DNA of 64,000 nt, taken from Prochlorococcus marinus str. MIT 1214. Lineage in GTDB: Bacteria > Cyanobacteriota > Cyanobacteriia > PCC-6307 > Cyanobiaceae. A model generated the notes under the pieces. It was not told where the DNA came from. It saw only the letters and a program-made list of their open reading frames with translations, and did not search any database. Numbering within the stretch: the stretch's first letter is position 1; each line of letters starts with the position of its first letter. Location of the stretch: the NCBI RefSeq assembly GCF_027359355.1, contig NZ_CP114777.1, positions 558,001-622,000 of the forward strand, read 5' to 3'. The position numbers and the translations under genes are program-made. This document shows positions 18,261-27,693 of this stretch, one piece after another.

Positions 18261-19978
18261 GAGAACCTTTGAAAAAAAAATTTTCACCTGATTTAAATAA
18301 ATCATTATTAGCTACTCTAATTCGCTATTTCCCACCTCTAGAGTTTAATGAGGCTTTAATTGATGTCGTAAATGTATTAATGGAAGGATTATCAAGAGGT
18401 GATGTTTATATAGACATGAAGGAAATCCCTAAAAATCTTGCTCTTAAATATAAAGGTTGGCCCAGCAACCATATGAAAGCCTTATTAGAGAGTGGCTGGA
18501 CTAAAGGGAATAAATCCCCAATAGTTTTAAATGGGGATTTAATCAGTTGGCGTCGAACACATAATGAGATAGTTGAAACCATTCATAGAATACTCGAAAG
18601 GAATCAACCTATTAATCACCTATCAAAAGAATTACCTGATCGAATTGGTGCTAAAAATCTAGAGCATCTAAATATTCAACAAATAGAAGCTGTTGAGCTT
18701 GTTAAAAGTAAACAAATCATCTTATTAAGTGGTGGTCCAGGAACAGGTAAGACTAGTACTATCCTTCAAATGCTTTTACAAGCACTAACAAGAAATCCGA
18801 CTCTTAATATTGCAATGGCTGCTCCAACAGGGAAAGCCGCAAAAAAACTAAAAGATACTATTCAATCAGGTATTCAAGATTTTGAAGATCCTTTTAAGGA
18901 TAAGCTTTCTAATATTCCTTCTAAAACATTACATAAATGGTTAGAAGCAGGACCAAATGGCTTCAGAAGAAACTCTCAACGACTATTAAATTTAGATCTA
19001 ATAGTCGTAGATGAGATGTCAATGGTTGACCTGTCAACCATTAATGGATTACTCGATGCATTAAGAAAATCATGTCAAATAATCTTAGTAGGTGACCCTG
19101 ACCAATTATTGCCTGTAGGAAGCGGTGGTATATGGCAAATTTTGCAAGAGAAAGAAACGAAAACAAACTTACAAACAAACTCAGTCAAACTTACAAAGGC
19201 ATATCGAAACAAAGGAGATATCGCTTTATTGAGAAATAAACTAAAAGATGAAGGAGTAGATGCCTTTTGGCAGCTGCTTTCAATAAAAGAAGATTCATCA
19301 AATATAAGTCAGTACATTTCATCCCTAAAAAATATTCCAGATCCCGTAGTAAGAACCCTTTTTAACTATAGAAAGAAACTTAAACAATTAACAGAAAATT
19401 GTATTAATTATATTCCTACTGAAGCATGGAAATCAAGCATGATTCAGGTAAAGCAATCCGCTGAGATAATAAAACTCTTTAAATTCATAGATAATCTTCT
19501 TATACTTTGTCCGCAAAGATATGGGCCCTGGGGTGTAAATAAAATCCATGAGATCATTTTAGGAAAGAGATTTGAGAAGGAAGCACACAAGTGGGAGGCA
19601 GGAACACCGATCATGGCAAAAAGTAATCAACCTGAGATAGGTTTAGCAAATGGAGACGTTGGGATAATTATTGGCAACGGCGAGCAAAGACGTTTTTTAT
19701 TTAATGTATTTTCGGAAGAACAAAGACTAGTAACTCGATTAATAAACCCATCAAGGGTAAATATGTATGATGCAGCATATGCAATGACAATTCATAAATC
19801 TCAGGGGAGTGAAGCTGATCAAGTTCTTTTACTTTGGCCAAGTACCTCAAAAGTTTCAGAAGACAATAATCTCATAAAATTGTATTCTGATGATTATGAA
19901 AAAAGAATGCTTTACACAGCAATAACCCGTGCAAAAAAACAATTACTAGTAATCACCAATCAAGAAGAAGACTTTTAA
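18257..19978 (+). CDS. recD: Exodeoxyribonuclease V alpha subunit RecD
   Basis: RecD is the fast 5'-3' SF1B helicase of RecBCD. The 573-residue protein has Walker A 'LSGGPGTGKTSTIL' (about 157-170), 'AAPTGKAAKKL', Walker B 'IVVDEMSMVD', 'LVGDPDQLLPVGSGG', and the C-terminal 'MTIHKSQGSEADQV' and 'YTAITRAKKQLLV'. Length is near that of classic RecD and well below RecD2. The start overlaps the recB stop (ATGA), so translation is coupled. Confidence 0.95.
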   Translation: MREPLKKKFSPDLNKSLLATLIRYFPPLEFNEALIDVVNVLMEGLSRGDVYIDMKEIPKNLALKYKGWPSNHMKALLESGWTKGNKSPIVLNGDLISWRRTHNEIVETIHRILERNQPINHLSKELPDRIGAKNLEHLNIQQIEAVELVKSKQIILLSGGPGTGKTSTILQMLLQALTRNPTLNIAMAAPTGKAAKKLKDTIQSGIQDFEDPFKDKLSNIPSKTLHKWLEAGPNGFRRNSQRLLNLDLIVVDEMSMVDLSTINGLLDALRKSCQIILVGDPDQLLPVGSGGIWQILQEKETKTNLQTNSVKLTKAYRNKGDIALLRNKLKDEGVDAFWQLLSIKEDSSNISQYISSLKNIPDPVVRTLFNYRKKLKQLTENCINYIPTEAWKSSMIQVKQSAEIIKLFKFIDNLLILCPQRYGPWGVNKIHEIILGKRFEKEAHKWEAGTPIMAKSNQPEIGLANGDVGIIIGNGEQRRFLFNVFSEEQRLVTRLINPSRVNMYDAAYAMTIHKSQGSEADQVLLLWPSTSKVSEDNNLIKLYSDDYEKRMLYTAITRAKKQLLVITNQEEDF

Positions 19979-20017
19979 AGATGTGGTCAACTTATTCCTA
20001 AAAGGATTTTTGAGATG

Positions 20018-20115
20018 ATAAAATTAATTTTATATCCCTTTAACAAGGCGAGTCAGCAAAGCACGGTTATACACCGATCGGAAGTTGTCTGCCTAATTTG
20101 AAGGACAAAAAGGCA
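20018..20115 (+). promoter_or_regulatory. Structured leader upstream of the DEAD-box helicase gene
   Basis: The 148-base gap before the helicase gene holds a perfect 16-base palindrome ATAAAATTAATTTTAT (20018-20033). Two small hairpin possibilities follow: CGGT/ACCG (20064-20067 with 20073-20076) and TGCCT/AGGCA (20090-20094 with 20111-20115). Cold-shock RNA helicase genes often have structured 5' leaders that control expression. That role is an inference here. Confidence 0.3.
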
Positions 20116-20126
20116 ACCATTATTAG

Positions 20127-21893
20127 ATGACAAATAAAAATCTACATGAGGATACATCATGTCCAGGAGATCAAGACGTTCTCGAGGAATCTACTGAGAA
20201 AATATTGGATGAAGGTAATCAAAATTCAGAAAATGGATTTTCTGAATTTAACTTTAGTGAAGAACTAATTCAAACAATTTCTGATAAAGGCTACTCATCA
20301 CCCACTCCTATTCAAAAAGCTGCAATTCCTGAATTACTTCTTGGTAGAGATTTAGTTGGACAAGCTCAAACAGGTACAGGTAAAACAGCTGCATTTGCAT
20401 TGCCAATCCTTGAGAGACTTAAAAAGAATGTTGGACATCCACAAGTTTTAGTTCTAGCTCCCACTCGCGAGTTGGCTATGCAAGTGGCTGAATCATTTCG
20501 CACATATTCCGCAGGTCATCCGCATTTTAAAGTTCTCGCTATATATGGAGGTTCTGATTTTCGAAATCAAATCAACACTCTTAGGAGGGGGGTTGATGTA
20601 GTCGTGGGAACTCCTGGGCGAGTCATGGATCATATGCGTCAAAAGACTCTCAATACTAGTCATTTAAGTTGTTTAGTTCTAGATGAAGCAGATGAAATGT
20701 TAAGAATGGGATTTATTGATGATGTTGAGTGGATTTTAGAACAATTGCCAGAGGAGAGACAACTGGTTTTATTCTCAGCGACAATGCCATCTGAGATAAG
20801 ACGATTATCAAAAAAATATTTAAATAGTCCTGCGGAAATAACTATAAAAGCAACTGAATTGAAGGAAAGGCTTATCAGGCAAAGGTATATAAGCGTTCAA
20901 AATGTGTATAAAGTCAATGCACTTCAAAGAGTACTTGAAGCTGTTTCAGAAGAAGGAGTAATCATATTTGCGAGAACAAAAGCTATTACAATTGTAGTAG
21001 CTGAAAAATTAGAATCACATGGATATAATGTAGCTGTCTTAAATGGGGATATTCCTCAAAATCAAAGGGAGCGAACAGTTGAAAGATTAAGACAGGGTTC
21101 TATCAATATTTTAGTAGCTACAGATGTCGCAGCAAGAGGTCTTGATGTGGATCGAATTGGTTTAGTAATTAATTATGATATGCCATTTGATCGCGAAGCC
21201 TATGTTCATAGAATTGGCAGAACTGGTCGTGCGGGGAGAAATGGTGAAGCTATTCTTTTTGTTAATCCAAGAGAAAGATCATTTTTAAGTAATCTTGAAA
21301 GAGCTGTAGGTCAAGCAATTGAGAAAATGGATATTCCAAACAATGAACTTATCAACAGCAACCGAATTAAGAAGCTTCAAGCAAAATTAATAAAAGCCGC
21401 CTCGACGGAAAGAGACAACCCAGAAGAGGCAGATATTTTAGAAGAATTAATAAAAAATGTTGAAAAGGAATTAGATATAGATCCAAAAGAATTAACTCTT
21501 GCCGCATTAAATTTAGCGGTTGGTTTTAATCCACTCCTTGAGAACGGGAATGAGGATTGGATCAGGCAATCAGCTCATAGGAACACAAGAAATGATCGAC
21601 GAGACAATAAATTCAAGCAACGTCGAAGAGGTGATTTTGATAACAACAGACTTGACGATGAAATGGATAGATTCAGGGTTGAAGTTGGGCACCGAGATAG
21701 AGTTAAGCCTGGGAATCTAGTTGGAGCAATTGCCAACGAAGCAGGACTTAAAGGAAGATCTATAGGCAGAATAAGAATATTTGAAAACTACAGCCTAGTA
21801 GATTTGCCAAAACAAATGCCTGATAATGTTTTTCAAGCTTTAAAGAAAGTCAAAGTAATGAATAGAGAATTACAAATAAACAGAGCTGACTGA
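20127..21893 (+). CDS. deaD: DEAD-box ATP-dependent RNA helicase (DeaD/CsdA type)
   Basis: This 588-residue RNA helicase has an acidic N-terminal tail (1-40), then the two RecA-like domains: Q motif 'PTPIQKAAIPELL', Walker A 'AQTGTGKTAAF', 'LDEADEML', 'FSATMP' and 'HRIGRTGRAG'. An Arg/Asp-rich linker leads to a C-terminal DbpA-type RNA-binding domain ('VGHRDRVKPGNLVGAIANEA' to the end). This layout is that of CsdA/DeaD proteins, which unwind rRNA and mRNA structures and are often induced by cold in cyanobacteria. Two small-gap genes follow on the same strand. Confidence 0.92.
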   Translation: MTNKNLHEDTSCPGDQDVLEESTEKILDEGNQNSENGFSEFNFSEELIQTISDKGYSSPTPIQKAAIPELLLGRDLVGQAQTGTGKTAAFALPILERLKKNVGHPQVLVLAPTRELAMQVAESFRTYSAGHPHFKVLAIYGGSDFRNQINTLRRGVDVVVGTPGRVMDHMRQKTLNTSHLSCLVLDEADEMLRMGFIDDVEWILEQLPEERQLVLFSATMPSEIRRLSKKYLNSPAEITIKATELKERLIRQRYISVQNVYKVNALQRVLEAVSEEGVIIFARTKAITIVVAEKLESHGYNVAVLNGDIPQNQRERTVERLRQGSINILVATDVAARGLDVDRIGLVINYDMPFDREAYVHRIGRTGRAGRNGEAILFVNPRERSFLSNLERAVGQAIEKMDIPNNELINSNRIKKLQAKLIKAASTERDNPEEADILEELIKNVEKELDIDPKELTLAALNLAVGFNPLLENGNEDWIRQSAHRNTRNDRRDNKFKQRRRGDFDNNRLDDEMDRFRVEVGHRDRVKPGNLVGAIANEAGLKGRSIGRIRIFENYSLVDLPKQMPDNVFQALKKVKVMNRELQINRAD

Positions 21894-21912
21894 TAGAAAA
21901 AATACCAATAAT

Positions 21913-22197
21913 ATGCTTAGTAAATTATTATTCAGAAGCATGATCATATTTCTTCTCATAGATATGAGTAGCAATTTGGAGGCTCAAGAAAAAACAATTA
22001 GTAATAAAAATAGTCTTATTAATAAATTCTGTATTGCGACATTAAAATCAAAACTTGAGATCGAGAATAAACAAGATATAAATGAAATTAGTGATTATAC
22101 ATGTGAATGTTTTTTTAAAGAATATAATTCTGGCAATTCTTTAAAAAGCTCTCGAGCTTACTGTAGAAATAAAGCTTCTGAGAAATATAACCTCTAA
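21913..22197 (+). CDS. Small secreted Cys-containing protein, unknown
   Basis: The product is a 94-residue protein with an N-terminal hydrophobic signal ('LLFRSMIIFLLIDMSSNLEA', cleavage likely near residue 24). The short mature part has four Cys residues ('KFCIATL', 'TCECFF', 'AYCRNK'), a pattern suggesting disulfides in the periplasm. It lies 19 bases after the RNA helicase gene and 21 bases before an ABC exporter gene. No family is recognised. Confidence 0.6.
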   Translation: MLSKLLFRSMIIFLLIDMSSNLEAQEKTISNKNSLINKFCIATLKSKLEIENKQDINEISDYTCECFFKEYNSGNSLKSSRAYCRNKASEKYNL

Positions 22198-22218
22198 AAG
22201 AATAGCAATTTAAATCAA

Positions 22219-24009
22219 ATGAATACATCGAATTTAAAAACAAACAGAAGACCATTAGCAAGACTTTTAAGTAATCTTATAAGTCAAAAGCGTCTAATAT
22301 ATTCAGCTATTACTTGCTCTGTATTAAATAAATTTTTTGATCTTGCACCACCTGTATTGATAGGTATATCTGTTGATGTAGTAGTAAGAAAAGAAAGTTC
22401 ATGGTTAGGTTCAATTGGCTTTAATACTGTTCCAGATCAGTTGATTGCACTTGCAATAATTTCATTTTTAATTTGGACAGCTGAATCATTCTTTGAATAT
22501 TTATATGGATTATTGTGGAGAAATTTAGCTCAAAAGACACAGCACTATTTGAGAATCAAAGCATATGACCATTTACAAAAATTAGAGATGACATTCTTCG
22601 AATCAGATAATACAGGAAGGCTTTTGACCGTACTGAACGACGATATCAATCAACTAGAAAGGTTCTTGGATGAAGGGGCTAATAAAATTATTCAATTAAT
22701 AATTACTGTTTTTATTGTTGGTGGGGCAATGATTTTATTAGCTCCTGGAATTGCATTGCTAGCATTCATCCCTATTCCATTTATTCTTTGGGGTTCGATT
22801 AATTTTCAAAAGAACCTAGCTCCTCGTTACCGTGAAGTCAGAGATAAAGCTGGAGATCTTGCTTCAAGACTTAATAATAACCTCAGTGGAATGCTTACTA
22901 TTAAAAGTTTCGCTACTGAGGATTGGGAACTCGAAAGATTAAGACTCGATAGCAATTTATATCAAGAAAGTAATAGAAAGGCAATTAAATTATCAGCAGC
23001 ATTTATCCCATTAATTAGATTCGCAATACTATTTGCATTCCTTGCAATATTAATTGCTGGAGGTTTCCAAACTTGGAAAGGATTAATGCCAGTGGGAACT
23101 TACAGTTTTTTAGTATTTATTACTCAAAGATTATTATGGCCCTTAACGACATTAGGTCATATTTTGGATGATTATCAAAGATCAATGGCCTCAACAAATA
23201 GAGTTTTAGATTTAATAGATACTCCAATAAAAATTAAAACTGGAAAAATCAAATTAGATCCTAATAATGTTCAAGGTCAAATCAAATTTAAAAATATTGA
23301 TTTTACCTATAAAGGTCGGGCTCAAGTTATAAAAAACTTTAATTTAGATATTTTACCTGGGAAGAAGATAGGCATTGTAGGTGCCACCGGTTCTGGTAAA
23401 AGTACACTTGTAAAACTATTATTAAGGCTGTATAAAATCAGTAAAGGTTCAATAGAAATTGATGGGAACTCAATTGAAACATTCGATTTAAAAAGTTTAC
23501 GAAGATGTATTGCATTAGTAAGTCAGGAAACATATTTATTCCAAGGAACAATTGAAGAGAATATTTCTTATGGATCACAAAATATTGATAAATCAAAAAT
23601 CAAAAATGCTGCAGATATTGCCGAAGCAACAGAATTTATTAATCAACTTCCAGATGGGCTAAAAACAATAGTGGGAGAAAGAGGACAAAAATTATCTGGT
23701 GGACAAAGACAAAGAATAGCTATCGCAAGGGCAATCTTAAAAAACTCCCCAATATTAGTATTAGATGAGGCAACTGCATCCGTGGATAATGAAACTGAAG
23801 CCGCTATTCAAAGGTCTCTGAAGAAGATTACAAATAGTTGTACCACAATTGTTATTGCACATCGTTTAAGCACAGTAATAGATGCCGACGAAATCATAGT
23901 TTTGGATAAAGGAAAAATCATCGAGAAAGGAACACATGCTTCTCTCCTAAAAAATAGAGATTTCTATTACTACCTTTGGAAAATTCAAGCTGGTGAAAAT
24001 AATACTTAA
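22219..24009 (+). CDS. ABC exporter, fused permease and ATPase (MsbA/MDR-like)
   Basis: This 596-residue half-transporter has six predicted membrane segments in residues 1-320 and a nucleotide-binding domain to the C-terminus. Seen motifs are Walker A 'GATGSGKSTLVKLL', Q-loop 'LVSQETYLFQGTI', signature 'LSGGQRQRIAIARAIL', Walker B 'ILVLDEATASVD' and the switch His in 'VIAHRLSTV'. It would work as a homodimer exporting a lipid, peptide or drug; the substrate is not predictable. It ends one base before the convergent CyanoP gene. Confidence 0.9.
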   Translation: MNTSNLKTNRRPLARLLSNLISQKRLIYSAITCSVLNKFFDLAPPVLIGISVDVVVRKESSWLGSIGFNTVPDQLIALAIISFLIWTAESFFEYLYGLLWRNLAQKTQHYLRIKAYDHLQKLEMTFFESDNTGRLLTVLNDDINQLERFLDEGANKIIQLIITVFIVGGAMILLAPGIALLAFIPIPFILWGSINFQKNLAPRYREVRDKAGDLASRLNNNLSGMLTIKSFATEDWELERLRLDSNLYQESNRKAIKLSAAFIPLIRFAILFAFLAILIAGGFQTWKGLMPVGTYSFLVFITQRLLWPLTTLGHILDDYQRSMASTNRVLDLIDTPIKIKTGKIKLDPNNVQGQIKFKNIDFTYKGRAQVIKNFNLDILPGKKIGIVGATGSGKSTLVKLLLRLYKISKGSIEIDGNSIETFDLKSLRRCIALVSQETYLFQGTIEENISYGSQNIDKSKIKNAADIAEATEFINQLPDGLKTIVGERGQKLSGGQRQRIAIARAILKNSPILVLDEATASVDNETEAAIQRSLKKITNSCTTIVIAHRLSTVIDADEIIVLDKGKIIEKGTHASLLKNRDFYYYLWKIQAGENNT

Positions 24010-24010
24010 A

Positions 24011-24556
24011 TTATATGAAAAAAGTAAAAGAACTAACAACTCTCTTAAAAGTATCTTGCATTTTTGACCAGCGTTGTTCACTAGTGCTAGCAGCAAGTGT
24101 ATATAAATAACCTCTATCCACTACGACACTAGCGATTTCGTGCCTACTATTTTCTCCTAAATTTACAGAGTATTCAAGATCATAGAATTTGCGTTCATCA
24201 ACTTCTCTCTCTGAAGCATCAATTAATTGAATAGGATTATTAGCATTTTTTTCACCGAAAAGTCTTTCCCCTACGGCATCCGCTCCACCCAAATCATCTA
24301 AAGCCACTTCTTTTTCCAATTTAGAAATAACAAGACTGAGAGTCTCATCGGAGTTGATCAAGTCATGGTAAACAACCTCTGGTCCATTATCGACAGCCAC
24401 TCTCGTCCACCCTGTTGGGAAAAGGAAACCATATTGCCCATCTTGACTTTTAAAAGGTTCCAAGCCTGCAGCCCCCCCTGTAGAGCAAGCTCCGAGCGTC
24501 AAGATCAACGCTATAGCCATAATTGATTTAAAAGATGTTCGAAAAAAGTTGATCAT
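24011..24556 (-). CDS. PsbP-family photosystem II lipoprotein (CyanoP)
   Basis: This 181-residue lumenal lipoprotein has a signal peptide ending in the lipobox 'LGAC' (lipidated Cys24). It then has the PsbP fold: 'QDGQYGFLFPTGWTRVAVDNG' at the start of the domain and 'YDLEYSV' and 'YLYTLAASTSEQRW' near the end. CyanoP helps early photosystem II assembly on the lumenal side of the thylakoid. It is divergent from recR and convergent with the ABC exporter. Confidence 0.9.
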   Translation of the reverse strand: MINFFRTSFKSIMAIALILTLGACSTGGAAGLEPFKSQDGQYGFLFPTGWTRVAVDNGPEVVYHDLINSDETLSLVISKLEKEVALDDLGGADAVGERLFGEKNANNPIQLIDASEREVDERKFYDLEYSVNLGENSRHEIASVVVDRGYLYTLAASTSEQRWSKMQDTFKRVVSSFTFFI

Positions 24557-24675
24557 TTTGGAGACTCAAGCATCACTATTTTGATACATTTCTAATTTAA
24601 CTGACGGTAAACTTCTTTAAATTAGTGCAACCCAGATAAAACTCTGACTACATTCAAGTTAATTGCTTTTGAACT

Positions 24676-25275
24676 CTGAGCGGCTTCACTAAACCATTAT
24701 CAAAATTAATTGATCAGTTTGAGCAATTGCCTGGTATCGGCCCAAGAACTGCTCAAAGATTAGCTCTTCATCTTTTGCGTCAGCCAGAAGACAAAATAAG
24801 ATTATTTTCAGAAGCTCTAGTTAATGCGAAAAGTCAAGTAGGTCAATGTAAGACGTGCTTTCATTTAACTGCAGGAGAACAATGCGAAATTTGTTTAAAC
24901 AAACAAAGAAATCATGAACTCATTTGCGTTGTTGCTGAGTCAAGAGATTTGCTTGCTCTTGAGCGCACTCGCGAGTACAAAGGTCTTTACCATGTAATTG
25001 GTGGATTAATTTCTCCGATGGATGGGATTGGGCCAGAAATGCTTGAAATATCAAGTCTTATCAAAAGAGTCGATAAAGAGAATATCAAAGAAGTCATCCT
25101 TGCACTCACACCAAGTATTGAGGGTGATACCACTAGTCTTTATGTGGGTAGATTATTAAAACCATTCACAAAAGTCACTCGTATTGCTTATGGACTTCCT
25201 GTTGGAAGTGAGTTGGAATATGCCGATGAGGTTACACTCTCGCGTGCTTTAGAAGGTCGTAGAGACTTAGATTAA
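24676..25275 (+). CDS. recR: Recombination protein RecR, probable CTG start
   Basis: RecR acts with RecFO to load RecA on gapped DNA. The domain order is a helix-hairpin-helix segment ('[18 protein letters not shown]'), a C4 zinc finger ('[16 protein letters not shown]') and a Toprim domain ('[14 protein letters not shown]' to '[14 protein letters not shown]'). The N-terminal helix of RecR ('[14 protein letters not shown]') is encoded in frame upstream of the TTG at 24727. The only near-cognate codon after the upstream stop that keeps this helix is CTG at 24676, giving 199 residues, the usual length. lipA follows after 11 bases. Confidence 0.88.
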   Translation: MSGFTKPLSKLIDQFEQLPGIGPRTAQRLALHLLRQPEDKIRLFSEALVNAKSQVGQCKTCFHLTAGEQCEICLNKQRNHELICVVAESRDLLALERTREYKGLYHVIGGLISPMDGIGPEMLEISSLIKRVDKENIKEVILALTPSIEGDTTSLYVGRLLKPFTKVTRIAYGLPVGSELEYADEVTLSRALEGRRDLD

Positions 25276-25286
25276 ACATCAAACAT

Positions 25287-26210
25287 ATGACAACAACAAC
25301 AAGAAAAACAACAAAATATAGTAGCTTCCTCCCGGAAGAGCGTTTACCTAATTGGATCAAGCCATCTATAGGTAACGCAACTCAACTGGAAAAAGTTCAA
25401 AAGCTCGTAAAGGAAAACAGATTACATACAATCTGTGAGGAAGGTAGATGCCCGAATAGAGGAGAATGTTATGCCGCTGGTACAGCTACTTTTTTATTAG
25501 GCGGTTCAATATGTACAAGGAGCTGTGCTTTTTGCCAGGTAGAGAAAGGAAAGTCCCCCGAAAAAGTAAATATTTTTGAAGCAGAAAAAGTTGCAAATGC
25601 TGTTCAGGTCTTGAATCTCAAATATGTGGTTCTAACCGCAGTCGCAAGAGATGATTTGCCAGATCACGGTGCAAGTCTATTCACGACAACAATGGATGCA
25701 ATTAGATCATTGAATCCTGATGTTGCAATAGAGGTACTAACACCTGATTTCTGGGGTGGAAGCAATAAGGACAATGTCGAAAAGCAAAGAGAGAGACTTA
25801 AGCTAGTTCTCTCAGCTAATCCTATTTGCTTCAACCATAATCTTGAAACTGTGAAGCGGCTTCAAAGTGACGTCAGAAGAGGTGCTACTTACGAACACTC
25901 ACTCAACCTTCTCAAATTTGCTAGAGAAATCGATCCAAAGATTCCAACAAAATCAGGAATAATGCTTGGGCTGGGAGAAAAATTTTATGAAATAATTCAA
26001 ACCCTTAAAGACCTTAGAGAAGTCGACTGTCAATATTTGACTATTGGTCAATATTTACGACCGTCACTTGCTCATATTCCCGTTTCTCATTATTGGTCGC
26101 CAACAAAATTCAATGATTTTGCTGAAATAGCAAAGGGATTAGGTTTTAAAAAAGTAAATAGCGGTCCTTTAGTAAGAAGCAGTTACCATGCGAATGAGAC
26201 CTTAGATTAG
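25287..26210 (+). CDS. lipA: Lipoyl synthase LipA
   Basis: LipA is a radical SAM enzyme that inserts two sulfurs into octanoyl groups on lipoyl domains. The 307-residue protein shows both cluster motifs: the auxiliary cluster Cys at 50, 55 and 61 ('[12 protein letters not shown]') and the radical SAM Cys at 76, 80 and 83 ('CTRSCAFC'). The C-terminal 'RSSYHA' supplies the Ser ligand of the auxiliary cluster. It is in a two-gene unit with recR, and its last four bases overlap the end of the convergent gene. Confidence 0.96.
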   Translation: MTTTTRKTTKYSSFLPEERLPNWIKPSIGNATQLEKVQKLVKENRLHTICEEGRCPNRGECYAAGTATFLLGGSICTRSCAFCQVEKGKSPEKVNIFEAEKVANAVQVLNLKYVVLTAVARDDLPDHGASLFTTTMDAIRSLNPDVAIEVLTPDFWGGSNKDNVEKQRERLKLVLSANPICFNHNLETVKRLQSDVRRGATYEHSLNLLKFAREIDPKIPTKSGIMLGLGEKFYEIIQTLKDLREVDCQYLTIGQYLRPSLAHIPVSHYWSPTKFNDFAEIAKGLGFKKVNSGPLVRSSYHANETLD

Positions 26211-26731
26211 TCTCCTTTAAATAGTTTTACTGACTCCGACCAACTCCTATAACTTCTTTCAAACACCTTCTCACAATTTGCTACCATAAATGCACCTGCA
26301 CCTCCCCAAACAAGTCTCAAAGGTAAATCCAAGGGAGAAGATCCAACTTTACGTACAGTATTAAATCCACGCATACGAAAATAACGTTGCAAGATTTCAT
26401 GCTGATTATTGTCATCGTAAATAGCCAATAATCTCGCACTGCGACATGGAGTCTCTTCTAAAGCCCATGCCATAGTTGCGGTCCAAATTAAATCACCTAC
26501 TTTAAAGTTGGCATTACTTGCAACCTTCATCGTATCAAGCTGAAGACCTTTAGTATTTTGATAGGCCCATCCTTTCATTTCACCCAACAATTGGATTTTA
26601 GTATTACTAGTTTTTTGGCCAACAACTAGCTTAAACGACCAAATATTAAGAGGCCTCCTAACTTGTATTCGCAGCAACAAGCCCATATTAGATGCTTCTT
26701 TTTCTAATTGAGTTAAATTAGGATTAGTCAT
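26207..26731 (-). CDS. GNAT-like protein of unknown function, coupled to trhO
   Basis: This 174-residue protein looks conserved. Its C-terminal half has the rhythm of a GNAT acetyltransferase core: '[19 protein letters not shown]' followed by '[15 protein letters not shown]'. The usual acetyl-CoA pyrophosphate loop is not obvious, so activity is uncertain. The ATG at 26731 overlaps the trhO stop as ATGA, which is why I prefer it to an ATG four codons upstream. The coupling suggests a shared job with TrhO, possibly in tRNA modification, but that is inference. Confidence 0.65.
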   Translation of the reverse strand: MTNPNLTQLEKEASNMGLLLRIQVRRPLNIWSFKLVVGQKTSNTKIQLLGEMKGWAYQNTKGLQLDTMKVASNANFKVGDLIWTATMAWALEETPCRSARLLAIYDDNNQHEILQRYFRMRGFNTVRKVGSSPLDLPLRLVWGGAGAFMVANCEKVFERSYRSWSESVKLFKGD

Positions 26732-27687
26732 GAAGATGGCCATATAGAGTTTTCAGGTAGACGTTTCATTAATACATCAATTTGACGTTGTCTCTCTGCA
26801 AATCTAGCCCTATCGCTATCTGTAAATTTGTCAACACAAGCCTCACATTGCAACCCCTTAATGTACGTTGTTTTTTTTATATCCTCCGGAGATATGGGCA
26901 ATCCACATGCATGACACATACGATATGAACCGGGTAATAGCTCATGGTCTAAAGAGACACGTTGATCAAAAACAAAGCACTCACCATTCCATAAACTATT
27001 CTTTAAGGGAACATCTTCTAGATATTTTAGTATTCCACCCTCAAGATGATGTACCTCGGGAAAGCCCTCTTCTATCAAATAAGAGGTAGCTTTTTCGCAT
27101 CTTATACCACCCGTACAATACATCCCTATTTTTAGAGAGGGATTCTCTTCGATTAAAGGTTTTAAATGCTTTTGTACCCAAGCCGGAAATTCACGAAATG
27201 AGCTTGTATGAGGATTTAAAGCACCTTCAAAATTTCCAATTTTAATTTCATACTCATTGCGGGTATCAATAACGACAGTATTTGGATCTTCTAAAAACTC
27301 ATTCCATTCCCCAGCTTTTATATATTTACCTACAGATTTAGTAGGATTAATTTGTTTTAGTCCAATCGTGACAATTTCTTTTTTCTTACGAGCTTTAAAG
27401 CGACGAAAAGCCTGCTTCTCACTCCAACTATATTTGACATTAATATCCGATATCTTTAAAAGTTTTTCTAAGGTTTCAATAAATTGAACTATCGCATTTT
27501 CAGTACCACAAACCGTACCGTTAACACCTTCACAAGCTAATAAAATAGTGCCTTTTATTTCCTGATTAGTTGCTAAGTTCGTTAGTTCTTCTTTGATTAA
27601 AAGAATTTCTTGGTCAATAATCGATATAAAATTGTAAAAAGCAGCAACTTTATATTTGAATTTCTTGAGGCTATCCTCTGTTTTCAT
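26728..27687 (-). CDS. trhO: tRNA uridine(34) hydroxylase TrhO (rhodanese-like)
   Basis: TrhO hydroxylates U34 in certain tRNAs, using molecular oxygen in species studied. The 319-residue protein has an N-terminal UPF0176 domain (1-110), a rhodanese domain with active loop 'CTGGIRCEKA' (catalytic Cys191), and a C-terminal Cys pair region ('CHACGLP' and 'CEACVDKF') that may bind metal. This matches the YceA family in length and order. It lies 6 bases after bioB and overlaps the next gene by four bases, forming bioB-trhO-GNAT-like. Confidence 0.93.
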   Translation of the reverse strand: MKTEDSLKKFKYKVAAFYNFISIIDQEILLIKEELTNLATNQEIKGTILLACEGVNGTVCGTENAIVQFIETLEKLLKISDINVKYSWSEKQAFRRFKARKKKEIVTIGLKQINPTKSVGKYIKAGEWNEFLEDPNTVVIDTRNEYEIKIGNFEGALNPHTSSFREFPAWVQKHLKPLIEENPSLKIGMYCTGGIRCEKATSYLIEEGFPEVHHLEGGILKYLEDVPLKNSLWNGECFVFDQRVSLDHELLPGSYRMCHACGLPISPEDIKKTTYIKGLQCEACVDKFTDSDRARFAERQRQIDVLMKRLPENSIWPSS

Positions 27688-27693
27688 ACTTAC

